DNA of 64,000 nt from Solirubrobacter sp963724195. Lineage in GTDB: Bacteria > Actinomycetota > Thermoleophilia > Solirubrobacterales > Solirubrobacteraceae. This document shows positions 34,161 to 44,319 of this stretch, in pieces. The DNA lies in the NCBI GenBank assembly GCA_963724195.1, contig CAVRTQ010000013.1, positions 124,001 to 188,000 on the forward strand, written 5' to 3'. Within the stretch, counting starts at the first letter, position 1. Each line of letters opens with the position of its first letter. The notes under the pieces were generated by a model. That model saw nothing but the letters and a program-made list of their open reading frames with translations, was not told where the DNA came from and ran no database searches. A program made the translations under genes and the position numbers.

Positions 34161-35387
34161 GTGGGGGTCGTCGAGGCAGTCCTCCCGGCCCGCATGGGTC
34201 CGGCGTTCCGGTGGCTGATCGGCGCCACGTGGTTGAGCAACCTCGGTGACGGGATCGCGGTCGCCGCCGGACCGCTGCTGATCGCCGCCCAGACCAAGGA
34301 CCCGCTGCTGGTGGCGTTCGGCGCGCTGCTGCAGCGGCTCCCATGGTTGCTGTTCGGGCTGTACGCGGGCGTGCTCGCGGACCGCGTGGACCGGCGCGCG
34401 ATCGTCGTGACGGCCAACGCGTTGCGCGTGCTCGTGCTCGCCGTGCTGGCTGGGGCACTGCTCGCGGACGCGGTCAGCATCGGCGTCACCCTCGTCGCCT
34501 TGCTGGCGTTGGGCGTGGCGGAGGTGTTCACCGACACCGCCTCCGGGACGCTGCTGCCGATGGTGGTGGCCAAGGGGGACCTCGGGATCGGCGCCGCGCG
34601 GGTGATGGCGTGCTTTCTCACCGCCAACCAGCTGCTCGGGCCGGCCGTCGGCGCGCTGCTGTTCACGATCGGGATGGCGGTGCCGTTCGTCGCCCAGGCC
34701 GTGCTGATCGGGCTGGCGATCGTGCTGATCGCGCGGATGCGGATCCCGCCGTTTGACCCTCCAGAGCGGGAAGCGCACGTCTGGCGCGACGTGCGTGAGG
34801 GCTTCACGTGGCTGTGGCACCACCCGCCGGTCCGCACGCTCACGCTCACGATCGTCACCTTCAACGTCACCTACGGCGCGGCGTGGTCGGTGCTCGTGCT
34901 CTACGCGGAAGAGCAGCTCGGGCTCGGGCCCGTGGGGTTCGGCCTGCTGTCCACGTTCGTCGCGCTTGGCGGGGTGGCCGGGACGGTCGGCTACGACTGG
35001 CTCGAACGCCACGCCCAACTGTCCACATTGATGCGGGTCGCGCTCACGATCGAGACGCTCACCCACCTCGGGCTGGCGCTGACGACGACGGCCTGGGTGG
35101 CGATGGCGATCATGGTCGTCTTCGGCGCGCAGGTCTTCGTCTGGGGGACGCTGTCGACCGCCGTCCGGATGCGCGCGGTGCCGATCGAACTGCAGGGCCG
35201 GATCGGCAGCGTGTACGCCGTCGCCGTGTTCGGCGGCATCCTCGTCGGGCAGGCGGTCGGCGGCGTGCTCGCCCGCCTCGGCGGCATCACCGCGCCGTAC
35301 TGGTTCGCGTTCGTCGGCTCCGCGCTCATCCTCGCGCTGATCTGGCGCGCCCTCGGCGACATCGCCCACGTAGAGTCCGCGCCATGA
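34161..35387 (+). CDS. MFS transporter (MFS_3/enterobactin-exporter-like)
   Basis: 408 residues with twelve predicted helices. N-terminus FRWLIGATWLSNLGDGIAVAAGPLLI, loop 2-3 motif GVLADRVDRRAIVV, and RAVPIELQGRIGSVYAVAVFGG in the C-half match the MFS_3 exporter group (EntS-like). Probably a drug or siderophore efflux pump. The TGA stop overlaps the ATG of a 25-codon reading frame. Confidence 0.88.
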   Translation: MGVVEAVLPARMGPAFRWLIGATWLSNLGDGIAVAAGPLLIAAQTKDPLLVAFGALLQRLPWLLFGLYAGVLADRVDRRAIVVTANALRVLVLAVLAGALLADAVSIGVTLVALLALGVAEVFTDTASGTLLPMVVAKGDLGIGAARVMACFLTANQLLGPAVGALLFTIGMAVPFVAQAVLIGLAIVLIARMRIPPFDPPEREAHVWRDVREGFTWLWHHPPVRTLTLTIVTFNVTYGAAWSVLVLYAEEQLGLGPVGFGLLSTFVALGGVAGTVGYDWLERHAQLSTLMRVALTIETLTHLGLALTTTAWVAMAIMVVFGAQVFVWGTLSTAVRMRAVPIELQGRIGSVYAVAVFGGILVGQAVGGVLARLGGITAPYWFAFVGSALILALIWRALGDIAHVESAP

Positions 35388-35461
35388 GTATCCGCGAAGC
35401 GATACTTGAAGCGACCCCCGATGGCGCCGCGTCAGCGGCTGCCCGGATGGTTCGCCCATGA
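35384..35461 (+). CDS. 25-codon leader-like reading frame overlapping hairpin repeat
   Basis: ATG 35384 (overlapping the MFS stop as ATGA) to TGA 35459-35461 (overlapping the next gene's ATG 35458, again ATGA). The peptide begins SIREAILEA. TAGAGT lies 7 nt before the ATG. The whole frame coincides with the second copy of the paired-hairpin repeat, so coding may be incidental to a structured element. Confidence 0.3.
   Translation: MSIREAILEATPDGAASAAARMVRP
35388..35443. repeat. Paired-hairpin dispersed repeat, copy 2
   Basis: Hairpin 1 GTATCCGCGAAGCGATAC (35388-35405) and hairpin 2 GCCGC-GTCA-GCGGC (35426-35439) flanked by GGC and T-GCC. Same loop CGCGAAGCG and same flanks as the copy at 29301, with compensating stem changes. 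Confidence 0.6.
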
Positions 35462-36090
35462 GCAGCGTCGAGGTACGCGACGTGGCGGACGGCCTGTGGC
35501 TGTGGCGCCAACCCCACCCGGCCTGGGAGAAGGGCAACGACTGGGTCCCCGAGGTCGCGTCGTTCGCGGTGCGGTCCGGTGGCGTGTCGTTGCTGCTGGA
35601 CCCGCTGGCCCCGCACCCGCGCGAGCACGCGGTCTGGGAGCGCCTGGTCGAGGTCGACCATGTGGTCGTGATGAAGCCCGACCACGTGCGCGACGTGGAC
35701 CTGTTCGTGCGCTGGTACGGCGCGACCGGGCACGGCCCGCTGCTGTTCTGGCCCGACGACATCCCACGGAGCACGCTCTCGCCGCTCCGCCCCGGCGACG
35801 TGCTGCCCGGCGGCCTGGTCGCGCTCGACGACGGCCGCAACATGCTCGAGACGCCGCTCTATCTCCCCGAGCAGGAGGCGCTGATCTTCGCCGACGGCCT
35901 CACCGCCCCGCACGGCGAGCTGCTCGTGTGGAGCACGCCGTACCACGAGACGCGCGTGCTCCCCGCGCTGCGCGCGATGCTCGGACTGCCGTTCGAGCAC
36001 GTGCTCGTCTCCCACGGCGAGCCCGTGCACACGCGCGCGGACTTCGAGGCGGCGCTGGAGCGCAAGCCTTGGGGTGAGGTAGAGGGTTAG
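35458..36090 (+). CDS. Metallo-beta-lactamase-fold-like hypothetical protein
   Basis: 210 residues. The beta-strand order (VSLLLDPLAPHP, VDHVVVMKPDHVRDVDLF, LIFADGLTAPHGELLVW, EHVLVSHGEPVH) follows the MBL fold, but the canonical HxHxDH is replaced by MKPDHVRD, so zinc binding is doubtful. Conserved tail SHGEPVHTRADFEAAL is seen in actinobacterial MBL-like proteins. Coupled to the preceding short frame by ATGA. Ends 4 bp overlapping the convergent deaminase. Confidence 0.72.
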   Translation: MSSVEVRDVADGLWLWRQPHPAWEKGNDWVPEVASFAVRSGGVSLLLDPLAPHPREHAVWERLVEVDHVVVMKPDHVRDVDLFVRWYGATGHGPLLFWPDDIPRSTLSPLRPGDVLPGGLVALDDGRNMLETPLYLPEQEALIFADGLTAPHGELLVWSTPYHETRVLPALRAMLGLPFEHVLVSHGEPVHTRADFEAALERKPWGEVEG

Positions 36091-36554
36091 AGGCGGCGGT
36101 AGAGCTCGCGCACCTCGGCTGCGAGCTCGTCCACCGGGCCGTCGACGACCGCGCCCGGCACGACGGTGGTGATCGGCAGCGGCGCGACGGGCGCCGGCGG
36201 GCGTCCGAGCTCCTCCCGCCAGGCCGTGAACTGCGCGGAGGACGCGGCGATCACGATCCGGCCGAGCCCGACCCAACCGTGCGCGGCCGCGCACATCGGG
36301 CAGTGCTCACCCGAGGTGTAGACGGTCGCGGCGGCGCGTTCCTCGGGGCTCAGGTGCTCGGCCGCCCAGCGCGCGATCGCGAACTCGGGATGGCGCGTGT
36401 CGTCGCCGGAGATGGCGTGGTTGTGGTCCTCGAAGAGCACGTCGCCCTGCGCGGAGACGAGCACGGAGCCGAACGGCTCCTCGCCCGCCTCGAGGGCCTG
36501 CGCCGCGAGGTCGACCGCGCGGCGCAGGTACGTCATGTCTCTGTCAGTCAGCAC
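36087..36554 (-). CDS. Nucleoside/tRNA-type cytidine-deaminase-fold protein
   Basis: 155 residues of the CMP/dCMP-deaminase fold: first zinc ligand and Glu in DDTRHPEFAIARWAAE (HPE in place of HAE), then the PCxxC pair in TSGEHCPMCAAAHGW. Close in layout to guanine deaminase/TadA-like enzymes. GTG 36552-36554 and ATG 36535-36537 are both possible starts. Catalyses hydrolytic deamination of a base or nucleoside; specificity unknown. Confidence 0.83.
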   Translation of the reverse strand: MLTDRDMTYLRRAVDLAAQALEAGEEPFGSVLVSAQGDVLFEDHNHAISGDDTRHPEFAIARWAAEHLSPEERAAATVYTSGEHCPMCAAAHGWVGLGRIVIAASSAQFTAWREELGRPPAPVAPLPITTVVPGAVVDGPVDELAAEVRELYRRL

Positions 36555-36560
36555 ACGGCA

Positions 36561-36983
36561 TTAAGTACCGCCTGCGCCGCTGATGCGCACCGTCATCGAC
36601 GTGCCGCTCTGCTTGGTGACGCGCATCTGGACGCCGATGTGCGGGACCTTCACGCCGACCGTCGGGAGCGCCGGGTCCCAGTACTCCATGCGGTCGTCGA
36701 AGGTCGGCACGGCAGCCTGGCCGCGGATGTACGACGCCGCGCCCGTCTCCTGCGCGTGCAGCGTGAACGAGTCCGACTTCTCCAGCCCGAACGGCGCGTC
36801 GTAGGTCTGGACCCGGCCGCGCCACGGCTTGCCGTCGAGGCGGTAGATCGGCCGCGGGTTCGCGTCGATCGGCAGGATCAAGCCCTGGCCCGGGTGCTGG
36901 GACTCGTTGTTGTTGCTCTGGCTCGTGTCCCAGTAGGAGACGGAAGGACCGTCTTTGACGACACCCTTCTCATCTAGTCCCAC
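36561..36983 (-). pseudogene. C-terminal remnant of immune inhibitor A (M6) metallopeptidase
   Basis: 140 residues matching only the far C-terminus of M6/immune-inhibitor-A peptidases: SYWDTSQSNNNESQHPG, LILPIDANPRPIYR, VQTYDAPFGLEKSD, AVPTFDDR, YWDPALP. The catalytic domain (several hundred residues, HExxH) and signal peptide are missing. The apparent GTG start overlaps the end of the alkyltransferase-like gene, so a deletion has joined the two. Not expected to be functional. Confidence 0.7.
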
Positions 36984-37309
36984 TCGCCGGCTGTGAACCG
37001 CTGGCGCGGCGCCGCCCGCCCCTGCGCATCGATTCGCACGCCCTCGTCCGCCAGGGTCCGCCGTACTTCGACCTCGCCGTCGGGGACGGTCGGCCCGGCC
37101 GCGACGAAGCCCTCCGCCACGAACCCATCGCTGGTGAGCACGCGGTAGACGAACGGGATCGCGGCGCCCTCACGCCGGCACCACTGACCCACCGCCTGCG
37201 CGCCCTTCGGGCTCCCCGCCGCCTTGGCCACCTCGCCGTACGATGTCCAGCGCCCTTGGGGCACGGCGGCGATGAACGCTCGGGCGCGGGCGAAGTCGAT
37301 CGGCGGCAT
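36974..37309 (-). CDS. Alkyltransferase-like protein (ATL, MGMT family)
   Basis: 111 residues of the MGMT C-terminal DNA-binding fold: ARAFIAAVPQGRWTSYGEVAKAAG, then GAQAVGQWCRREG in the position of the arginine finger, and VPDGEVEVRRTLADEGV. The PCHR active-site Cys motif of true O6-alkylguanine transferases is absent, so it should bind damaged bases and hand over to excision repair, as other ATL proteins do. ATG 37307-37309 directly abuts the upstream TAG. Confidence 0.78.
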   Translation of the reverse strand: MPPIDFARARAFIAAVPQGRWTSYGEVAKAAGSPKGAQAVGQWCRREGAAIPFVYRVLTSDGFVAEGFVAAGPTVPDGEVEVRRTLADEGVRIDAQGRAAPRQRFTAGEWD

Positions 37310-37729
37310 CTATGCGGTCTCCGGCGCGAGCCAGCGCACGTTGTCGCCTTCCTTGGTGGCGAGTCCCAGCTCGATCGCCGCCAACCGGATCTTCGCCAGG
37401 CGCGGCTCCGGGATCTCGAGTTCAGAGGCGATGTCACCCCACGTCCGCAACTCGACCTCGCGCAGGCGGTAGAGCCGTGCGTGCAGCTCGCGCGCGTTGT
37501 GATGGTCGGCAGTCTCGCGGTTGTCCGGGAGTTGCTTCGCGAGCTGTCGTTCGAGCTCCTCGATGATCACGCCGACGTTCGCGATCACCTCGCCCGCGGA
37601 CGTCATCGGCTCGCCGTTGAGGTTCCACGCGGACTCGTATCGCACGAGCTTGAGCTCGACATACGCGCCCTTCGAGCGCGGGTTCGGCGTGATGCCGTAG
37701 CGGTCGCTGCTGATGGTCCTTCGAGCCAT
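37310..37729 (-). CDS. Hypothetical protein, helical, possible winged-helix C-terminus
   Basis: 139 residues with no family I recognise. The middle has a long helix (EVIANVGVIIEELERQLAKQL). The C-terminal part (LRTWGDIASELEIPEPRLAKIRLAAIELGLATKEGDNVRWL) reads like a winged-helix DNA-binding unit. First gene of a tight operon with the alkyltransferase-like gene. Start has TAGTCT 6 nt upstream; 17 bp separate it from the divergent barrel gene. Confidence 0.65.
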   Translation of the reverse strand: MARRTISSDRYGITPNPRSKGAYVELKLVRYESAWNLNGEPMTSAGEVIANVGVIIEELERQLAKQLPDNRETADHHNARELHARLYRLREVELRTWGDIASELEIPEPRLAKIRLAAIELGLATKEGDNVRWLAPETA

Positions 37730-37735
37730 CGCGCC

Positions 37736-37745
37736 AGACTACGTC
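37736..37745. promoter_or_regulatory. Overlapping divergent -10 elements AGACTACGTC
   Basis: Minus-strand TAGTCT (37741-37736) ends 6 nt before ATG 37729. Plus-strand TACGTC (37740-37745) faces the barrel gene. They share the central TA. Confidence 0.4.
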
Positions 37746-37746
37746 C

Positions 37747-38107
37747 GTGAGCGTCGTATTGCGGTTGGAGATCGACTTGGCGGAGACGGAACGTGACGGG
37801 CGGAGACGGCCGGCACGGGATGGCTACCGCGCGTCGTTGTCGTTCGGCCGGCGGCGCCGGGACGTCGAGCCGATCGTGCACGAGGCGGTGCTCGTGTTCG
37901 AGGAGTCGACGAGGTGGCGCCGGGCGGGTCGGCGGTGGCGCGGGCGTGGATGTTCGACGAGCTGCCGCGGCGCGGGATCGATGACGACGCCGTGGTCGCG
38001 CTGCTGGAGCGCGACCGGATCGTCGGCCGGGCGCGCGTGCTCTCGATCCACGAGGACGACACGCCACAGCCGCTCGCGGACTTCGGGGCCGCGAAGCGCC
38101 GGGTGCT

Positions 38108-38111
<4 letters not shown>
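37747..38111 (+). CDS. Small EF-Tu-domain-like beta-barrel protein
   Basis: About 121 residues after joining frames near 37908. The N-half LRLEIDLAETERDGRRRPARDGYR and the C-half GGSAVARAWMFDELPRRGID, VGRARVLSIHED resemble the free-standing TU-GTPase beta-barrel domains (EF-Tu domain III type) with the conserved R-P-x-R-x-G-Y-R segment. No GTPase domain. Function unknown. Stop codons of this gene and the convergent oxidoreductase share CTAG at 38108-38111. Confidence 0.55.
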
Positions 38112-39103
<992 letters not shown>

Positions 39104-39111
39104 CGTCGATC

Positions 39112-39117
39112 ACGCTA
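39112..39117 (-). promoter_or_regulatory. -10 TAGCGT, leaderless type
   Basis: Ends 8 nt before ATG 39103 of the MDR oxidoreductase gene. Confidence 0.5.
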
Positions 39118-41137
39118 CCCACGCGCTCGATCTCGACGCGATTGTCGTGGTAGACGGCGCCGCCGCCCATGTCGGCGTCGCGCTCGTCGGTGGTGGCGTT
39201 GACGTTCGCGCCGCCGCGCACGTGCTTGAGCCAGTGGCCCTTGGTGGACGCGACGACGCCCGGGCGCACGCTGTCGGCGACGACCACCTCGGCCTCGAAC
39301 TCGCCGCGCGCGTTGAACACGCGCGCGGTGTCGCCGGTCTCCAGCCCGCGCTCGATCGCGTCGTCCGGATGCAGCGTCACGCGCGGGCCGCCGGCCTTCT
39401 GCAGCAGGTCGGGCTTGTTGGCGAAGATCGTGTTCAGGAACCAGTGCGAGGCGGGCGCGATCAGCGCGAGCGGGTGGTCCTCGTCCGGCGCGGTCGCCTG
39501 TGACGGCGTGTAGCCGGGGATCGGGTCCAGACCGTCCCGCTCCGCCTTCTCGGAGTAGAACTCGAGCTTGCCGGAGGGCGTCGGGAAGCCATCGGTGAAC
39601 GCGACGAACTGCTCGGGCAGGTAGCGCTTCCAGCCGCTGTCCCAGAGCTCGTCGAAGAGGGCGTCGCCGAGCAGCGTGCGCGCGACCTCCTCGTCGCTCG
39701 CGTACAGCGCGGGCTCGGTGAGCTCCATCGCGCGGGCGATCCGCCGGAACGTCTCGAGCGTCGAGAGCGCCTCGCCGCGGGGCTCCATCGCCTGGCGGTT
39801 GAGGTGGATGTAGAAGTGCCCGTAGCCGTCGTTGACGTCGAGGTGCTCGGTCTGCATCGTCGCGGGCAGGACGATGTCGGCGTAGTCGACGGTGTCGGTC
39901 GGGAACTGCTCCATCACGACGGTGAACAGGTCCTCGCGCATGAGGGCCTCGCGGACGCGCTTCTGGTCCGGGTTGGAGCCCATCGGGTTGGCCTGGTAGA
40001 CGATGAGCGCCTTCACCGGCGGGTCGTCGAGGTTGAGCAGATGGTCGGCCAGCCGCGTCATGTTGAGCGTGCGGACGGGCTGCTCGAGCAGGTCGTCGCG
40101 CCAGACGCCGTCGATGTTGGCGGTGAAGCGGCCGCTGGTCGAGTACGAAGCGCCGCCGCCCAGGTACTGCCAGTCGCCGGTCACGCCCGGGATGGCGTAC
40201 ATCATCCGCAGCGCGGCGCCGCCGCCCGCGTGGCGCTGCATGCCCTGGGTGCAGCGGATGGCGGTGGGCCGGGTGGTGGCGAGCCGCTCGCCGAGCGCCC
40301 GGATCCGCTCCTCCGGGAGGCCCGTGAGCTCAGCGACCTTCGCGGGCGGGAACTGGCGGATGCGCTGCTCGAACTCGTCGAAGCCGATGGTGTGCTGCGC
40401 GATGTACTCGCGGTCCTCGGCGCCGCAGTTCCAGGACGACGTGCAGCAGGCCGAGGGCGAGCGCGGCGTCGGAGCCGGGGAGCGGCGCGAGCCACTCGTC
40501 CGCGCGCTCGGCGGTGCGGGTCTTGATCGGGTCGATCGAGACCACGTACGCGCCGTTCTTCTGCGCCTCGCGCATGAACTTGAACACGTGGTGGCCGCTC
40601 GTGAGCGGGTTCGTGCCCCAGAGGATGATCAGCTTGGAGTGCGCGAACGCCTCCGGGTCCATCCCGGACGCGGTGCCGGTGGTGTAGCTGGCGCCGATGC
40701 GCCCCGCGACGCTGCACGCGGTCATCTCGTGGCGGGAGGCGCCGAGCACGTTCCACAGCGGCTGGCCGGCGCGGCCCTCGAGGCCCTGCACGTAGCCGAG
40801 CGAGCCCGTGCCCTGGAACGGCCAGATGGCTTCGCCGCCGAACTCGTCCTTGACCTGGTGGAGGCGCTGGGCGATCTCCGCGGTGGCCTCGTCCCAGCTG
40901 ATGCGCTCGAACTTCCCCTCGCCCTTCGCCCCGACGCGGCGCATCGGGTAGAGCAGCCGGTCGTCGGCGCGGACGTGGTCGAGGTACCCGTTGACCTTCG
41001 CGCACAGCGCGCCCGCCGTGTACGGATGGTCGCGGTTCCCGCGCAGGCGCGTCGCCTCGCCGTCCTCGACGGTCACCACCCAGCTGCACCCGTCCGGGCA
41101 GTCGAGCGGGCAAGCGCCGAAGAACTCCATGCCCTTC

Positions 41138-41147
41138 AGCCTACCCT
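41138..41147. promoter_or_regulatory. Overlapping divergent -10 elements AGCCTACCCT
   Basis: Minus-strand TAGGCT (41143-41138) ends 7 nt before ATG 41130. Plus-strand TACCCT (41142-41147) ends 7 nt before GTG 41155. They share the central TA. Confidence 0.55.
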
Positions 41148-41154
41148 TGGGCGG

Positions 41155-41495
41155 GTGGATCTCCCACCGCACGCACGAGCCGTCCTGGGCGGCCCGGATT
41201 TCATCGCCCACCGGCTCGCAGGCTCGCAGTCGGACCCGCAGCACCGGTGGATGCTCGGGCTTGCCGCGCGAGGTGCGCCGCTCGTTTCTGAGCGAAGTGA
41301 TCGAGGACGGGAGAGACCAGGAGCGCTGGATGCTGCTCCAGCACGACGACGTCTGCACGTCCTACGTCGAAGCGGTGCTGTCGAAGGAGCCTGTCGCCGG
41401 ACCGTCAGGCGATGTGGCTGTTGCGACAGTCCCGCCGCGTGCGGCAGAGCTACGTCGAGGACGTGCTCGACAGCGCCTCCGCGACCCGCCGCTGA
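41155..41495 (+). CDS. Hypothetical protein with tandem RxSYVxxVL repeats
   Basis: About 113 residues after two frame breaks (near 41275 and 41400). Three similar units appear: EVRRSFLSEVIEDG-DQERWMLLQ, VCTSYVEAVLSKE and RQAMWLLRQSRRVRQSYVEDVLDS, each of about 28 residues with a basic-aromatic-V-x-x-V-L core and a WMLxQ segment. No known family. GTG 41155 is chosen from the divergent promoter. The 3' end overlaps the convergent DUF559 gene by 46 bp. Confidence 0.5.
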
Positions 41496-42353
41496 ACCAC
41501 GGCGGGGTGGGTCGTGGCCTCGCGCCACGTCGTGCGGATGACGCGCATGCCCATGGTCTCCAGGACGAGCTGGCGGGTCGCGTCATCGGCGCGGGCGATC
41601 ATGTTGCCGTGGTGGCGTCGGCTATCGGCCTCGAGGATCAGCTTCTGGTCGGACCAGAGGAAGTCGGGGATGTAGTTCGGTGCCCTGGAGCTTCGGGTTC
41701 ACGAGCGGGAGGGGGAGCCCGGCCTCGTGGATGAGGTGCAGCAGGAGGTTCTCGTTCTCGGACTTGGTCGGCGCCGCCGTGGCGAGGACCTTGCGCAGCT
41801 TCTTCGCGCCGCGACCGCGGTAGTCGATCAACTGCGTCAAGGTCACGAGCTCGAGGCTGAACGCCTGATTGACCGCCGCGCGCAGGGACTTGTACCGCAG
41901 CATCGAGGAGACGTCGAACAACGCGCGTGCGGGCGTGACGACGGGAACGCCCCGATGGACCGTGCCGTCGATGCGCTCCGAGCGGTGGTGCGTGATCCCG
42001 TCGCGCCTGCGAAGTCCTGGAGACGTCACGTGCGGGAGGTGCTGGATCCAGGGGCGCAGCCGCCAGTGCACCGCGGCCGAGAAATGCGACAGGACCGCGC
42101 CGGGACCGCAGGCCTTCACGGCGGCCAGGAAACGGCCTTCGAGGGAGAGCGGGAGATACCCGACCGCGAACACGCCTCGGAACAGCCGCAGGAGCGTGCC
42201 GTTTTGGACCCGCGTCGCGACTGCATCTTCGGACAGGCCGCACTCGCGGAGATCGTCAAGGTCGACCACGCCCCACTGCCGGGCGGCGAGATCGGCGACG
42301 CGAGTGTTCGCTTTCCCGGCTCCTTGCCGGGGAATCGATCTGTCGATGACCAT
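41450..42353 (-). CDS. AbiEi-like N-terminal domain plus DUF559 nuclease-like domain protein
   Basis: About 300 residues. The N-terminal wHTH-like region (VADLAARQWGVVDLDDLRECGLSEDAVATRVQ) and LRLFRGVFAVGYLPLSLEGRFLAAVKACG match the type IV antitoxin (AbiEi)-like domain common in actinobacteria. The C-terminus, after a break near 41680 (YIPDFLWSDQKLILEADSRRHH, TTWREAT), is the DUF559/Vsr-like endonuclease fold with D-x-E region. Highly paralogous family; function unproven. Several start codons (42353, 42365, 42383) are possible. Confidence 0.75.
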
Positions 42354-42420
42354 GCGCCGCAGCATCGCCCAGCGCCCTGTCACGGAACAAGACGCAACTG
42401 CACCAACTTTGTGCCGATTC

Positions 42421-43796
42421 TCAGGTGCCGCAGAACGTCTGGTAGACGCCGTTGAAGCGGTCCGGCGCGGGCTCGGCGTACGGCTCGCGGCCCTCGCGCT
42501 CCTCGAACGGGCGCGCGAGGACTTCCATCAGCCGCCCGAGCGGCACCAGGTCGTCGTTGGTCGCCGCGGTGAGCGCCTCTTCGACGAGGTGGTTGCGCGG
42601 GATGTAGATCGGGTTGACGGAGTTCATCGCCGCCAGCGCGCTCGACGTCGTCCGCGGCCGCCACGTGTCCGCCCAGGTGTCGAACTCCGACGGGTCGGCG
42701 AACAACGCGTGCGCACGACTCACGTCGCCGAGCGCCGCGTCCGGCAACGCGCGGAAGAAGCTCGTGTAGTCGACCCGCTGGGCTTGCAACAGCGCCAGCG
42801 TCTCCTCGAAGAACGCCGCGTCCGCTTCAGCCAGCCCGAGCTTCGCGCGCATGCCCTCGCGCCACGCACGCCCGTACCGATCGTCGAAGGTCTGCAGCAC
42901 GGCCGTCGCCCGCTCGATCGCGTCGTCGCCGAGCAAGGGCAGCAACGTCTCGCCGAGCCGCGCGAGGTTCCACTGGGCGATCGCCGGCTGGTTGCCGTAC
43001 GCGTAGCGGCCCATGTGGTCGATCGAGCTGAACACGGTCCCGGATCGAACCGGTCCATGAACGCGCACGGCCCGTAGTCGATCGTCTCGCCGGAGATCGC
43101 CATGTTGTCCGTGTTCATCACGCCGTGGATGAAGCCGACGAGCATCCACGCAGCGATCAGTCGCGCCTGCGCGTCGACGACCGCCTCGAAGAACTCCAGG
43201 TACCCGAGCCCCGGGTAGTGGCGCGCGATCGCGTAGTCCGCCAACGCCCGCACGTCGCCGTTGCGCGCCGCGTACTCGAACGTCCCCACCCGCAAGTGGG
43301 ACGCGGCCACGCGCGTCAACACCGCGCCCGGCAACGGCCCCGCCTCGCGGAACACGTTCTCGCCCGTCGCCACCACGGCCAGAGCACGCGTCGTCGGGAT
43401 GCCCAACGCGTGCATCGCCTCGCCGATCACGGCCTCGCGCAGCATCGGGCCGACGGCCGCCTTGCCGTCCCCGCCGCGCGCGAACGGCGTCCGGCCGGAG
43501 CCCTTCAGGTGCAGGTCGCGCCGGCGCCCCTCACGATCCACAACCTCGCCCAACAGCAGCGCCCGCCCGTCACCGAGCCGCGGCGAGTAGCCGCCGAACT
43601 GGTGCCCGGCGTAGACCTGCGCGACGGGCGTCGCACCGTCCGGCACCGCGTTCCCCGCGAACTCGTCAACCCCCAACTCCACGCCGAGCTCCAAAGCCAG
43701 CGCCTCGTTGTGGACGAGCAGCCGCGGCTCCGGCGCCCGCACCGCCTGCCACGGGACAAACAGGCCTTCGAGTGAGTCGGCGAAGGTGTTCTCCAC
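42421..43796 (-). CDS. selO: Protein adenylyltransferase SelO (YdiU/UPF0061)
   Basis: About 459 residues in two frames, break near 43043. N-terminal AQVYAGHQFGGYSPRLGDGRALLLGE, LKGSGRTPFARGGDGKAAVGPMLREAVIGEAMHAL, GVMNTDNMAISGETIDYGPCAFMD and the pseudokinase metal motif, then AALNSVNPIYIPRNH-type end (AAMNSVNPIYIPRNHLVEE). SelO transfers AMP to Ser/Thr/Tyr of redox proteins. This form is at the shorter end of the family. Last gene of an operon with DUF1330 and a TetR regulator. Confidence 0.88.
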
Positions 43797-43806
43797 CCCT
43801 CCGAGG

Positions 43807-44319
43807 TTAGGAGACGCCGCGCTCCAGCAGCGCGCGGACCTGCGCGCGCATGTCCTCGGGCTGCGTCAACGCCACGCCGCGCAGCAGCGAAACGAGCACG
43901 GCCGCCAGTCCCGAGTTCCCACCCAGGTAGCCGGTCAACGTCGCGACGAAGCGCGCATCGCGCTCCGCGAAGGCGGGCCCGAGGTCGGGGTCGCCCGCCT
44001 GCGCTTCCGCCCACAGCACCGCGTACACGCGCGTGTCGAGCGGGCGCGTTTCGAAGGCGCTCAGGTACGCGTCGACGAGCTCGATCACGTCGTCGGTCTC
44101 GGGCGGGACGAAGCGGTTCTGCAGGTCCAGGGTCAACGCGTCGAGCAACCCCGAGCGACTCCCGAACTGATGCGTGACGATCCCCCGGCTGTAGCCGGCC
44201 GCCTCCCCGACGGCGGCCAGCGTCACGGCCCGCACGCCCCGCGACGCCACGATCTCCATCGCCGCGTCCAACAACCGTCGCTCGGTCTCCGCTCGTCGCT
44301 CCGCCTGAGTGCGTCTCAC
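43807..44319 (-). CDS. TetR-family regulator
   Basis: 170 residues. HTH: RRLLDAAMEIVASRGVRAVTLAAVGEAAGYSRGIVTHQFGSRSGLL, then a C-terminal ligand domain (VIELVDAYLSAFETRPLDTRVYAVLWAEA). GTG 44317-44319 overlaps the DUF1330 stop (GTGA). It sits between DUF1330 and SelO, and a palindromic operator lies upstream of the operon at 44675-44700, consistent with autoregulation. Confidence 0.9.
   Translation of the reverse strand: MRRTQAERRAETERRLLDAAMEIVASRGVRAVTLAAVGEAAGYSRGIVTHQFGSRSGLLDALTLDLQNRFVPPETDDVIELVDAYLSAFETRPLDTRVYAVLWAEAQAGDPDLGPAFAERDARFVATLTGYLGGNSGLAAVLVSLLRGVALTQPEDMRAQVRALLERGVS

Noticed and set aside
34110..35843. Long minus-strand frame opposite the MFS gene
   Set aside because: Arg/Asp/His-rich shadow of a high-GC gene with no domain signal.
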